A DNA stretch of 64,000 nt, taken from contig NZ_CP026692.1 of the NCBI RefSeq assembly GCF_002949795.1, forward strand, positions 3,828,545 through 3,892,544, in the 5' to 3' direction. The DNA is from Nostoc sp. 'Lobaria pulmonaria (5183) cyanobiont' (GTDB taxonomy: Bacteria; Cyanobacteriota; Cyanobacteriia; Cyanobacteriales; Nostocaceae). A program made the position numbers and the translations under genes. Below are positions 1 to 9,802 of this stretch, in pieces. Below the pieces are notes generated by a model that was given only the letters and a program-made list of their open reading frames with translations, made no database searches and had not been told where the DNA came from. Position 1 is the first letter of the stretch; every line of letters starts with the position of its first letter.

Positions 1-108
1 CCACTCTTGGATTGTCACTAGATCAGACAGGTAACGAAGTAGTGGTTGAGCAAAGTATTGCAAACTAGGGCTTGTATTTAACCAAAGAACATCCGGCAGT
101 TTAGACAT
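1..108 (-). CDS. N-terminus of an alpha/beta-hydrolase-like protein (cut by window edge)
   Basis: A minus-strand frame starts with ATG at 108 and stays open to the window edge, giving 36 residues that begin MSKLPDVLWLNTSPSLQ. The opening resembles the first residues of cyanobacterial alpha/beta hydrolases as I remember them, but the nucleophile elbow and catalytic triad lie outside the window, so the function is an inference. The next plus-strand gene lies about 600 bases away, so the two are divergently transcribed around a MITE-like repeat. Confidence 0.5.
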   Translation of the reverse strand, partial: MSKLPDVLWLNTSPSLQYFAQPLLRYLSDLVTIQEW

Positions 109-331
109 CCTGATTTTCCTGTAAATAGAATAAACTCTCAAGTTGCTAATTAAGAATTTTGTAACTAATAACCACAAGTTGCTATATCTGATTCCAGCTG
201 ATTTTTCCAGCCAGACTTACCAGTGTGTCAAACCTCTTGTAAAAACTTATTGATAAAAATATTCCATATATTTGAGAAAAGCTTACAGTATTAGGAAAAT
301 TATTGCAAATAATTGTTGTTAGTGTGTCAAT

Positions 332-548
332 AGACCTCTTGCACGAATGCAAAACTTGCCCTCATCCCCCAACCCCTTCTCCCAAAATTGGGAGAAGGGG
401 AGTCAATTTCAAAGTCCCTCTCCCAAGCTTGGGAGAGAGTGCTTTTGCCGGCGCCCATTTCAGCAATAAGCAGAGTCAATTTCAAAGTCCCTCTCCCAAG
501 CTTGGGAGAGGGATTTAGGGTGAGGGTAAGGATTCATGCAAGAAGTCT
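332..548. repeat. MITE-like palindromic element with 17-bp terminal inverted repeats
   Basis: The ends are 17-bp imperfect inverted repeats: AGACCTCTTGCACGAAT at 332-348 and the complement of AGACTTCTTGCATGAAT at 532-548, 15 of 17 matching. Inside are palindromes built on CCCTCTCCCAAGCTTGGGAGAGGG, written here only in halves (CCCTCTCCCAAG and its complement), with a CCCTCATCCCCC...GGGTGAGGG outer pair. A short open frame across it is a by-product of the repeats. No transposase is present, so it would be a non-autonomous element or a cruciform-forming repeat. Related cores recur near 10.1 kb and 14.6 kb. Confidence 0.75.
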
Positions 549-718
549 AATAACTGTTTCTCTGTGAAGTTAGACCAAATTTTCCCTGCCTATCAGCGTC
601 CCCCTCTTCGGAAGGCTACAAAGCTTAGAACAAGCTAAAACACAGAAATCTCAAATTTGATAGCTTAACGTTGACTGCTAATGTTACATCTAGTATCGTT
701 GAGCGGGGAAAAACCAAC

Positions 719-1765
719 GTGAAAGCACAGGTATTTAGAGGCGTTAATCAACTCTCTTACGAAGATATCCCAGTTCCAACCCTAGAACCAGATGAAGTGC
801 TGGTACAGGTGCAGGTTGTGGGGTTGTGTCAGTCAGATATTAAAAAAATTCGTTATCCGCTGTATGAACCGCCGCGCATTTTTGGACATGAAACTGCCGG
901 TACGATCGCAGCACTAGGCAATAATGTCAAAGGCTGGGAAGTGGGACAACGGGTAGCAGTGATGCACCACATCCCTTGTATGCGTTGTGCCTACTGCATG
1001 AATGATAATTTCTCTATGTGCGATGTTTACAAAAACATTTCCACAACCGCAGGCTTTAATGCTAGTGGTGGCGGTTTCGCCGATTATGTCAAAGTACCCG
1101 GACATATTGTCCAAAACGGCGGGTTAATTCCCATCCCTGATAATATTAGTTTTGAAGAAGCCAGTTTTGTCGAACCAACCAACTGCTGCTTAAAAGCAGT
1201 GAAAAAAGCCCAAATTGCTCCCGGACAAACTGTGTTAGTTACTGGTGCTGGGCCAATTGGGTTAATGTTTATCATGTTGGTGAAGTATTTCGGAGCAAAA
1301 GCGATCGCTACCGATTTACTACCCTCTAGAATTGATAAAGCCTTGAGTGTCGGTGCAGAGGCGGCTTTTGATGCTCGTGATCCCGATTTACCAGCCAAAA
1401 TCTCTGCCTTAACTGCTGGACTCGGTGTTGATGTTACCTTGCTGGCTGTTCCGAGTGAGAAAGCATTCTTTCAAGCACTTGATAGTACCCGCAAAGGTGG
1501 GAAAATCTTGTTTTTCGCTGAATTCCCTGATGAGGTGGAAATTCCCATTAACCCGAATATCCTCTACCGTCGGGAAATTGACTTGATCGGCAGTTATAGC
1601 TCATCTTATCGGCTTCAGAGTCTATCAGCCGATATTGTATTTAATCAGCGAATTGATGTGCAAGCTTTGATTAGCGATCGCTATCCATTAAAAGATTTAT
1701 CAGCAGCTGTGGAAGTTGCGATCGCACCCACACCGGATACTTATAAAATCTTAATTTATCCCTAA
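719..1765 (+). CDS. Zinc-dependent alcohol/threonine-type dehydrogenase (MDR superfamily)
   Basis: A medium-chain NAD(P)-dependent dehydrogenase of 348 residues from the GTG at 719; an in-frame TTG at 671 would add 16 residues that do not look like the family start, which is typically MKAxxF. The N-terminal GroES-like part has the catalytic zinc Cys in GLCQSD and the GHE motif, then a four-Cys structural zinc lobe with the pattern CxxCxxCxxxxxxxC (CMRCAYCMNDNFSMC). The Rossmann part has the nucleotide-binding motif VTGAGPIGLM. Both zinc sites being complete points to a sorbitol/threonine dehydrogenase-like alcohol oxidation, but the substrate cannot be read. It is followed after about 55 bases by the first 21-bp repeat array. 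Confidence 0.88.
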   Translation: MKAQVFRGVNQLSYEDIPVPTLEPDEVLVQVQVVGLCQSDIKKIRYPLYEPPRIFGHETAGTIAALGNNVKGWEVGQRVAVMHHIPCMRCAYCMNDNFSMCDVYKNISTTAGFNASGGGFADYVKVPGHIVQNGGLIPIPDNISFEEASFVEPTNCCLKAVKKAQIAPGQTVLVTGAGPIGLMFIMLVKYFGAKAIATDLLPSRIDKALSVGAEAAFDARDPDLPAKISALTAGLGVDVTLLAVPSEKAFFQALDSTRKGGKILFFAEFPDEVEIPINPNILYRREIDLIGSYSSSYRLQSLSADIVFNQRIDVQALISDRYPLKDLSAAVEVAIAPTPDTYKILIYP

Positions 1766-1820
1766 AAGGGAGATTAGGGAGATGGGAGAGTGTTAAAACT
1801 AGAAGTTTAAAGTTCTGAGA

Positions 1821-2072
1821 TTCAACGACGAAGCTCAGAGGTTCAACGATGAAGCTCAAAGGTTCAACGATGAAGCTCAAAGGTTCAACGATGAAGCTCA
1901 AAGGTTCAACGACGAAGCTCAAAGGTTCAACGACGAAGCTCAAAGGTTCAACGACGAAGCTCAAAGGTTCAACGGTGAAGCTCAAAGGTTCAACGACGAA
2001 GCTCAAAGGTTCAACGATGAAGCTCAAAGGTTCAACGACGAAGCTCAAAGGTTCAACGATGAAGCTCAAAGG
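1821..2072. repeat. 21-bp tandem array, 12 units (array 1)
   Basis: Units of the form TTCAACGATGAAGCTCAAAG+G start every 21 bases from 1821 to 2052, giving 12 units (252 bp), with a degenerate half unit after 2073. Variation is confined mainly to the two or three bases after TTCAAC (GACG, GATG, GGTG). Because the period is a multiple of three, frames stay open on both strands (heptapeptides MKLKGST on plus, VEPLSFV on minus), but neither has a convincing gene start. The array fills the gap between the dehydrogenase and the phosphate transporter and ends about 70 bases before the transporter start. Confidence 0.95.
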
Positions 2073-2141
2073 TTCAAAGTTCACCCTTAAAAGCTCAAGT
2101 TTCATCCTCATCTCTCTCACTTTCCTCTTGTCCCCAACAAA

Positions 2142-3401
2142 ATGCTTATTACCCTACTTTTCGTAGCTCTACTAGCTTTCTACGTCGCCTGGAATCTCGG
2201 AGCAAACGATGTCGCTAACGCGATGGGAACCTCTGTAGGTTCCAAAGCTGTCACCCTCAAACAAGCACTAATAATTGCTGGGGTATTAGAGTTTACGGGT
2301 GCTGTGTTGTTTGGACATGAGGTAACGGAAACTCTAGCAACGAAAATTGCTAATCCCGCCTTATTCGCAGCTACACCTCAAATATTTGTTGTTGGAATGG
2401 TAACGGTACTAATATCGTGTGGTGTGTGGTTACAAATTGCCACATCACGCGGTTTACCCGTATCCTCTTCTCATGCGGTTGTTGGTGCGATCGCTGGATT
2501 TAGTTGGGTAGCTTTGGGAGTAAATGCAATTGATTGGTCATCAATTGGCTCGATTACCATTGGCTGGATTTTAACGCCGTTAATTAGTGGTGCGATCGCC
2601 GCTTTACTCTACAGTCAAATCAAGCACTGGATTTTAGATCAACCCAATCAAGTAGTCCAGTTACAAGAGTGGATTCCCTGGTTGAGTACTGCGCTGCTAG
2701 GTGTATTCGGCGTGATTGTCTTACCTTCGCTCACAGAACCGCTCACCAATTTTGTAATTGAGCAAGTTGGTTTCAAAATCCCTTCTCATGACATCCCCCT
2801 GTTAACCGGTGCAGTAGCAGCAGTTGGACTCACAATCATCAGTTGGCGACAATTGGGAGATAAGGGAGACAAGGGAGAAATACTCCCCAATCCCGTAGAA
2901 AGATTATTTGCTCGATTTCAACTACTAAGTGCTTGCTTTGTCGCCTTTGCTCATGGTTCTAATGATGTGGGAAATGCGATCGCTCCTTTAGCTGCGATCG
3001 TTTACATCAATCGTACTGGTAGCGTACCTACTGATGGTATAACTATCCCCCTTTGGATTTTAATTCTTGGTGGTGCTGGTATTGTTGGTGGTTTAGCTGT
3101 CTGGGGAAAAAAAGTCATTGCTACCATTGGCGAAAACATCATTGCTTTGCAACCCAGTGGTGGATTTTGTGCCGAACTGGCAACTGCTACCACCATCCTC
3201 ATCGCTTCCCGGCTAGGTTTACCAGTCTCCACCTCCCACGCTCTTGTTGGTGGTGTAGTTGGTATTGGCCTAGTGCAAAATCTCAATTCGATTAAGTTTC
3301 AAACACTAAAAGGCATTGCCGCCGCATGGCTAATTACAATCCCCGTAAGTGCTGCCCTTAGCGCTGCCATCTTCAGCATCGCCCAGATTATATTCTTCTA
3401 A
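2142..3401 (+). CDS. pit: PiT-family inorganic phosphate transporter
   Basis: A 419-residue inner-membrane permease. The family signature occurs in both halves as an inverted duplication: GANDVANAMGTSVGSKA near residue 20 and AHGSNDVGNAIAPLAAI near residue 270. Each is followed by a conserved SR-LPVSSSHA / SRLGLPVSTSHA segment. About ten hydrophobic segments are separated by a hydrophilic loop around residues 235-255. The family moves phosphate, usually with H+ or Na+, at low affinity. The start lies just downstream of array 1, so the repeats would be in or next to its 5' leader. No Pho box was recognised. Confidence 0.93.
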   Translation: MLITLLFVALLAFYVAWNLGANDVANAMGTSVGSKAVTLKQALIIAGVLEFTGAVLFGHEVTETLATKIANPALFAATPQIFVVGMVTVLISCGVWLQIATSRGLPVSSSHAVVGAIAGFSWVALGVNAIDWSSIGSITIGWILTPLISGAIAALLYSQIKHWILDQPNQVVQLQEWIPWLSTALLGVFGVIVLPSLTEPLTNFVIEQVGFKIPSHDIPLLTGAVAAVGLTIISWRQLGDKGDKGEILPNPVERLFARFQLLSACFVAFAHGSNDVGNAIAPLAAIVYINRTGSVPTDGITIPLWILILGGAGIVGGLAVWGKKVIATIGENIIALQPSGGFCAELATATTILIASRLGLPVSTSHALVGGVVGIGLVQNLNSIKFQTLKGIAAAWLITIPVSAALSAAIFSIAQIIFF

Positions 3402-3657
3402 GAACTATTAATATTTTCCAAACTTTTCCTCTACTGGAATTTACTCAAAGCAAAACCCAGACTGCAACAACGCTAAAAAAAGCGTGCTTTTGCAGAATTG
3501 CTGCTCATTTATTAGAATGTTGTGCAGGGGATAGCGTAACTTTTAATTTCCACAGAGAGATACTTTAATCTCCATTTAGAGATATAAACTGTCATACCAG
3601 TTACATTCCACACAAATTTACAGTTAGTTTCGCAAGTCAGACAATTTGGTGGGGATA

Positions 3658-4080
3658 TCTAGCGACGAGTCGCCTACGCACACGCATCTGTGAATCTTTG
3701 ACAATTATTATTGGCAGCAAAATAATAAATATTTATTTGGAGTGAGATTTCTTTAAAAGTAAAAATTTCATTGGCAAATAATTTATGAAAATTAAACTGA
3801 CCAAAAAATAAAAAGTCTCTATCTAAGGGACTTCCAGGCGTGGCGATCAATCCAAAATCCCTTCGGGTTGGGCAATCCCCCAGTCCCTCTGGCGTCGCTA
3901 ACGATGGGAATCGCCCTTCGGGTGACGCTCGCAAGCTCGCTAACGCCACTTTGCCAGACGCTCGTTCGCTCTTAGCGTCTCCCCTTCTCCCAAAGGGAGA
4001 GGCTAGCGCCAAGGGAGAAGACTCGCTAACGACGCAAAGCGCCAAGACGGCAAGTGGACTCACCAAGACGGGTGCTACCT
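3658..4080. repeat. Intergenic cluster of palindromic interspersed repeats
   Basis: The gap between pit and the next gene (3402-4322) has no supported gene. From 3658 it is dense in short inverted motifs known from Nostoc intergenic DNA: CTAGCGACGAGTCGCCTACG, CCCTTCGGGT twice, and several GCTAACG / CGTTAGC units, plus TTCTCCCAAAGGGAGA. Open frames on both strands arise from these repeats, share no family resemblance and were not taken as genes. The 4081-4322 part is AT-rich with no recognisable element. Confidence 0.6.
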
Positions 4081-4322
4081 CACCAAAATTCCAAATCTAA
4101 TGGTTAAATACTTATCAATGCTGAAGAGAACACGGTGTAATAAGCTGTGTAGCAAACTTAGATGCTTTGCTAACCTGTGTCTAGGATGACAGAATTACGT
4201 TGAAATGCGGAAGTACTGTTAAAATTTTTAATTTATCTGGCAAAATACAGGAAATTAGGATGACCGCCAATAAAGTGTACCGGAAGCAGCTTTATCGTCA
4301 AAGTGTTAGAGGTTAGAAGCTA

Positions 4323-6656
4323 ATGGGGCGATTCGAGAAGCAACCAGAAAACCCAAGAGTCAGAGGGGAGCTATCTAGAGCAGCAGAAAATGCTCTTTGG
4401 GCTGTAGTTGAAGACTTAGAAAATCTTCAGCAGAATGTCCTCAGAGCTTTGCAGGAAGACGTAAAGCGGCTTCAGTCAGAAAAAAATCGGTTATCTGATG
4501 AGATTCAAAGCTTGGTAGAGGAAAAAGAGCATTTACAACAAGTGCGCCAAATCACCGAGCAGCAAGTGTTAATTCGGCAACTGGCAGAAGTTCTGGCAAA
4601 GCATATATCTTCACAACTGCAATCCTCTCTGGCAACTTTAGCTAATCAAAGCATAGAGGGCAAATCTTACGAACAAGCTGCATTGAAGTCTGCTGAAGTG
4701 AGCAGCAATGTAGTCGGTGAAATCAATGAAAAAGTCGAACACATGTTTGACAGTCTGGATGACACCGTTACTGTTACCTTTAATTCCCTACAACAGGAGC
4801 TGAAGAACTATCAAAGTAATCTTTCCCAACAGTTGTCACGGATGTATAGCCAGCAGCAGCAAGGGGAAACGATTTTGACAGAGTTTGTCAACCGCCTGCA
4901 TGGAGAACTAGATAAAACTATAGAAGAAACTTCACGCAAATCAGCAACAGCAGGTATCCCGACTGTTTTGCAGTTTACGGAGCCAGAAAAAAACAGTTCT
5001 GTTGAAACATCCTTACCAGAGTTTGAGCAAGTAGTAAGAAATTCCCTTGAGCCAATTTCCCCGATCTCCAATAAATTTTCACCAAGGGAAACGACATCAC
5101 AGCCGCCAATTATTAAAGAAAACACCGCGAATCCAATTTCTTCTCCCAGCAAGGATTTGTCGCCAAGGGAAACGACATCAAAGCCGCCGATTGTTAAAGA
5201 AAACACCGCGAATCCAATTTCTTCGCCCAGCAAGGATTTGTCGCCAAGGGAAACGACATCAGAGTCGCCGATTGTTAAAGAAAACACCGCAAATCCAATT
5301 TCTTCTCCCAGCAAGGATTTGTCGTCAAGGGAAACGCCATCAGAGCCTACTGCGGCTGTAGTTCCGCCACCAAAAGACAATGCCACCGAACCAATTTCTG
5401 TCTTAAATCAAGAATCGCCGGAAAACGAAACGAAATCAGAGCCTTCGATCGCATCTTTGCTACAACCGAGAATGATCCGACCTTCTCCAAAGGATCCTAA
5501 TGAACCAATTGCTGTCCGCCGTAAGAACGTATCGCAAACCAAAGCTGAATCCTCATCGACCACGGCGCTAGAACCGCAGGTAAAAGCAAAACCCTCACAA
5601 TCGCGATCGCCTAATTCTTCTAGCTCATCGACACTCCAAATCGGTTTGTTGTTGATTGTCTTATCAGCAGTGATATCGTCACTTTATAACGTAGCCATCA
5701 AGGTAATTTTCCACGAAGGTTCCCAGATTTTTGGAGTATTAGACGTAGAGCAATTGCTACCGCCGACTTTGGGCAATACTCTGTTAATTTTGACGCTACG
5801 GTTTATGGTAGTCGTACCACTAATGGTACTTTTGTCTCCGATATTGCATCCAAGACTGTGGCAAGACTTGGAAAACTTGTCCGCTTCAGTCCGAGGAAAT
5901 GCCACACCTGCCAATGCAGCTACCAAGCAGATTTTGGTGTTGTCAATTGTGAGTGGGTGCTTTTTGTTTTTATCTCAGGTACTAATCTATATTGCGATCG
6001 CTCAAGTCACAACTGGAATGGCGATCGCACTGTTCTTTATCTATCCAATGGTTAGTGGTCTATTTTCGTGGTTTCTGTTTCGCGATCGCCCCACTCTATT
6101 CCGCATCGCGGCGATCGCCGCGATTTGCTGCGGTGAATTGTTAGTTTTAGGGGGTTCTCCCAGCATCGGTATCGGTAATACTTCAATGGGAAGCAGCACC
6201 GCCATTCTTTCGGGTGTGGCTTTTGCTGCCTATATAATTCTGACGCGAGTCTGTGCTAGCAAACTGCATCCTGTGACTTTTACTTTAATTAACTTCACTA
6301 CCATGCTGTTGTTGAGCTTTATCTGTTTGATGCTACCTTTGCCAAGCAGTTGGAACTTGGTAATAGTTGACCCCTCTAAAATACTGGAACTGGTTTTGAG
6401 CGCGTTTATTTTGGGTGTGCTGACTCTTGCAGGTTATTTGCTCAATAATGTTGGTATTAGTAAACTAGGAGCCTCGCGATCGGCGCTCATCGGTGGTAGC
6501 ATCCCAGTTTTAACCGTGATTTTCGCTGGGTTAATTATTCAAGAGAATTTGGATATTGTGCAAATTCTGGGAGTGTTATTTGTAACTTTTGGCGCGGCTG
6601 CTTTCAGCTTTGAAACAATGCGAAATCAGGTTAAACCCTCTAATCCCACGAATTAA
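4323..6656 (+). CDS. EamA/DMT-type membrane transporter with long N-terminal coiled-coil and repeat linker
   Basis: A 777-residue protein in three parts. Residues 1 to about 200 are charged and Gln/Glu/Leu-rich, with heptad-like spacing typical of a coiled coil. Residues about 200-440 form a Ser/Pro/Thr-rich linker containing three near-identical 27-residue repeats (81 bp at DNA level, roughly 5085-5340) with the core KENTANPISSPSKDLS. From about residue 440 come ten hydrophobic segments in two halves like a drug/metabolite (EamA) transporter. The usual family length is about 300 residues, so the soluble part is a large addition. The membrane half predicts export of a small metabolite; the N-terminal half may hold a partner or mediate oligomerisation. 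Substrate unknown. Confidence 0.8.
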   Translation: MGRFEKQPENPRVRGELSRAAENALWAVVEDLENLQQNVLRALQEDVKRLQSEKNRLSDEIQSLVEEKEHLQQVRQITEQQVLIRQLAEVLAKHISSQLQSSLATLANQSIEGKSYEQAALKSAEVSSNVVGEINEKVEHMFDSLDDTVTVTFNSLQQELKNYQSNLSQQLSRMYSQQQQGETILTEFVNRLHGELDKTIEETSRKSATAGIPTVLQFTEPEKNSSVETSLPEFEQVVRNSLEPISPISNKFSPRETTSQPPIIKENTANPISSPSKDLSPRETTSKPPIVKENTANPISSPSKDLSPRETTSESPIVKENTANPISSPSKDLSSRETPSEPTAAVVPPPKDNATEPISVLNQESPENETKSEPSIASLLQPRMIRPSPKDPNEPIAVRRKNVSQTKAESSSTTALEPQVKAKPSQSRSPNSSSSSTLQIGLLLIVLSAVISSLYNVAIKVIFHEGSQIFGVLDVEQLLPPTLGNTLLILTLRFMVVVPLMVLLSPILHPRLWQDLENLSASVRGNATPANAATKQILVLSIVSGCFLFLSQVLIYIAIAQVTTGMAIALFFIYPMVSGLFSWFLFRDRPTLFRIAAIAAICCGELLVLGGSPSIGIGNTSMGSSTAILSGVAFAAYIILTRVCASKLHPVTFTLINFTTMLLLSFICLMLPLPSSWNLVIVDPSKILELVLSAFILGVLTLAGYLLNNVGISKLGASRSALIGGSIPVLTVIFAGLIIQENLDIVQILGVLFVTFGAAAFSFETMRNQVKPSNPTN

Positions 6657-6776
6657 ATGGCGAGTTCAATCAGCTTCAGTGTGATGGAAGCTACTTTACC
6701 TCCCATCACTCTCAGCATCAATCTTGACGCTAATGCACCCACTTGTAACTTCTCTAAATCATCTGTGACAAACAAG

Positions 6777-6805
6777 ATCCCCGACTTCTTTGAAAAGTCG
6801 GGGAT
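6777..6805. terminator. Hairpin ATCCCCGACTT...AAGTCGGGGAT followed by TT
   Basis: A perfect 11-bp stem (6777-6787 with 6795-6805), 7-base loop and following T's lie 120 bases after the EamA fusion gene and could end its transcript. The same stem sequence recurs at 39647, 43761 and 63923, so it is also a dispersed repeat. Confidence 0.6.
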
Positions 6806-7831
6806 TTAAGTTTTTACGAATGATTTCAGAATGCTGTATAGGTGCAGATAACATTTAATAGATCGGCAAGCAGTATTCAGAATAAATCGACTTGTAATAT
6901 ATTTTTAGGAATTTAGCCTGATACAGATAGGGAAAACACGTATATGTAAGCAATATGAGTAGTACTGACTCTAGCAATTGAGCACGAGTACTTGCTCAAA
7001 GAGAAGATTCACAAAGAGTTAAGACAATTGCAGCACATTTTGGAACTAACAGATGAAGAAATCGCAGAAATGTTTACAGTAACTCGTTTTTTTGAGGCAA
7101 GCGCATCTAAATTAATTACTTTCGAGCGCAACTAATGTTAAAAACCAACCACAAAATCAGCATTTCTTGTTTAGGTTTGGTAGTTTCCAAGACTCAAAGC
7201 GATGTCTACGATAGACTGCACCTACGCAAAATCTGTATCAATAAGCAGTTCTTAATGCGACTAATTTGGAATTTATTGAGAATATAATCCCTTTGTTGAT
7301 ATTAAGCAGCCGGACTGCCCGTTTTTTCTCTGTGGGAGGATAAATAAGTGGGCAAGAATAAACTAACTTATGTTAAGCACTGTAAATTTGTCAAATTGCC
7401 TTATACTGAGGGCTAAAGCCCTTATACTTCGGTTTTATTTGTCGCTTATGGAAAAGACCCCAGACGGTGCTAAGTTACCAGAAATCTTTAATTATTCACA
7501 CCCACTTGCTAATTGTGTTTCGTAAGATGTTATCTTTCTTTCTGTCGTTTTATACCAGTCTACTTAATCTGCGATCGCCCAAACACCCAGAAAAAGAAGC
7601 TGATATCGTAGCTTGCTGCGGATTATCATTCTTTTATAGCAACAAACTATCTACGTAATTTAAGTCTCTCAAATATATAAAATAGCGAGGTAAAAACATA
7701 CTTGAAAGTAGCCAGTAAATTAGTTAAATTATGAAAATTTAAATTTTTTTCATGAAAGAAATATAAATTTATTGCAAAAAAATCTCTAAATATTCATCGG
7801 ATGGAAACCAAGATGTTTTATTATATGTATG
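6806..7831. other. Long AT-rich non-coding stretch upstream of the hetR region
   Basis: About 1 kb with no recognisable gene. One plus-strand frame, open from about 6959 to a TAA at 7133, reads EHEYLLKEKIHKELRQLQHI and later LTDEEIAEMF; it lacks a good start and may be the tail of a lost gene, but I do not recognise it. A 63-codon frame at 7467-7658 has no family features and atypical composition. Confidence 0.35.
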
Positions 7832-7915
7832 GCTATTAACTAATCTTTCGGTTATTAGCACGAGCGACAAAGCCTTATAGATACGCGATTTAGTCGTAAT
7901 TAATCGCGGCTTTTT
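7832..7915 (+). ncRNA. Candidate small RNA end: two hairpins and a T-tract
   Basis: The first hairpin is GCTATTAAC (7832-7840), loop of 10, GTTATTAGC (7851-7859), one mismatch. The second is CGCGATT (7884-7890) with AATCGCG (7902-7908), extended on the outside by AAAGCC (7869-7874) with GGCTTT (7908-7913), ending in GCTTTTT. The second hairpin has the form of an intrinsic terminator although no coding gene ends nearby. A short transcript about 0.9 kb upstream of hetR is the simplest explanation. Its 5' end and function cannot be read. Confidence 0.4.
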
Positions 7916-8191
7916 GTGTCCACCCATCAAATAAAATAATAAATAAAACTTGGATTAAGGAGTAAATATAAGAATATCATCAAACCTTAATTTGAGCAGA
8001 ATATAAAATATTTAAATAGTCATCATTTATAAACTTTAAAATGCCCAATTATGTTTCAAAACGAAAAAGAAGTGATATGATGAGGAACAATATTTGAAAA
8101 ATAACAGGTATTTTGAAATTGGAATTATTTGCTCTACTTGATGTCTACTATCTTTCCTCAAGCCAACGGCTGATACTGCCGAGACATCACT

Positions 8192-8242
8192 GGAGGTTGT
8201 AAACGGAATGATAGTTCACAACGAGCTGTATAGCTCAACCTC
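8192..8242 (+). promoter_or_regulatory. Nested stem-loops in the hetR upstream region
   Basis: GAGGTTG (8193-8199) can pair with CAACCTC (8236-8242), enclosing a perfect GAGCT-GTAT-AGCTC hairpin (8223-8236) that shares one base with the outer stem. It lies 530 bases before the hetR start, within the distance over which hetR transcription starts are known in Anabaena PCC 7120, so it could fold in a long 5' leader. The role is inferred only. Confidence 0.35.
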
Positions 8243-8634
8243 TAAATGTGGCTACACCTGGTAAGCGATTTCTTTTGAGACTATTCCCAATTATTTCTAG
8301 TCACTTGTGTACTACAAATAATTCGCAAAAGCTGAAAAAAAGCATCTTTTTCTAGTAACAGATATCCCAGATTAACCGCGCAAACTAGTTTTTACTCTGA
8401 GTCGGCATAGTGCCATAATTAGGTGTAAGCAGCTTGACGTTGTTGCTCTTGAAAGATGAAAAAAACCAGAAAACTAAAAGGCTTTGTAGATTAATTGCAG
8501 CATAGTTGACTGTTGGGACATAAACCGCCGTTAAACTGGATTTGGTGGTGTCTCTAATTTTCTGGTTAGATGCAGAGACAGTTATAGTGACAACTACCGA
8601 CTCTGCTTTTTGTACCAGGAAATATGCGAAAACG

Positions 8635-8679
8635 GTAGTTTGTGCTACCACCGATATCATCGTTATCGCATACTAATAT
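8635..8679 (+). promoter_or_regulatory. NtcA-type box GTA-N8-TAC with downstream -10-like TAATAT, before hetR
   Basis: GTAGTTTGTGCTAC at 8635-8648 matches the NtcA consensus GTAN8TAC exactly and is flanked by G and C to make GGTAG...CTACC. A TAATAT hexamer at 8674-8679 fits TAN3T 25 bases downstream, close to the 22-24 usual for class II NtcA-activated promoters. Transcription would begin near 8686, about 90 bases before hetR. The box alone is expected by chance every few kilobases, so binding is a hypothesis. In PCC 7120 NtcA is thought to act on hetR largely through NrrA. Confidence 0.42.
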
Positions 8680-8748
8680 AGTCTGAAGTAAAGACAGCCT
8701 TCAGCCAGGTGTATACTACCTATTTTCACTCGATTAAAAATTGTGTAA

Positions 8749-9672
<924 letters not shown>

Positions 9673-9746
9673 TACAACTAACTGTGCAAACTGTGCAAAA
9701 TTCTAAATTCCCAAAGCTGAAAAACTGACGTGAGTTCAACTAACCT

Positions 9747-9774
9747 CTCTCCAACTCCTCTTTGCGTTGGAGAG
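9747..9774 (+). terminator. Hairpin CTCTCCAAC...GTTGGAGAG after hetR
   Basis: A perfect 9-bp stem (9747-9755 with 9766-9774) with a 10-base loop lies 75 bases after the hetR stop. There is no T-tract directly after it, so it may be a transcript-end stabiliser or a dispersed palindrome rather than a strict intrinsic terminator. Confidence 0.45.
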
Positions 9775-9802
9775 GAGCATTATAATGTTTTTCATTTCTT
9801 TG

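Noticed and set aside
303..518. 71-codon frame at the start of the window
   Set aside because: Entirely within a MITE-like palindromic element.
1671..2166. Open frames on both strands across the first 21-bp array
   Set aside because: They exist only because a 21-base unit without stops keeps frames open; the non-repeat ends read other genes or non-coding DNA.
3674..4100. Two overlapping frames of 86 and 130 codons
   Set aside because: Encoded by dispersed palindromic repeats; no family features.
7467..7658. 63-codon plus frame upstream of hetR
   Set aside because: Erratic composition, no ribosome site, no recognisable motif.
8385..8660. 91-codon minus-strand frame in the hetR promoter region
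   Set aside because: No family resemblance, covers the NtcA-like box, and lies in non-coding-like composition.
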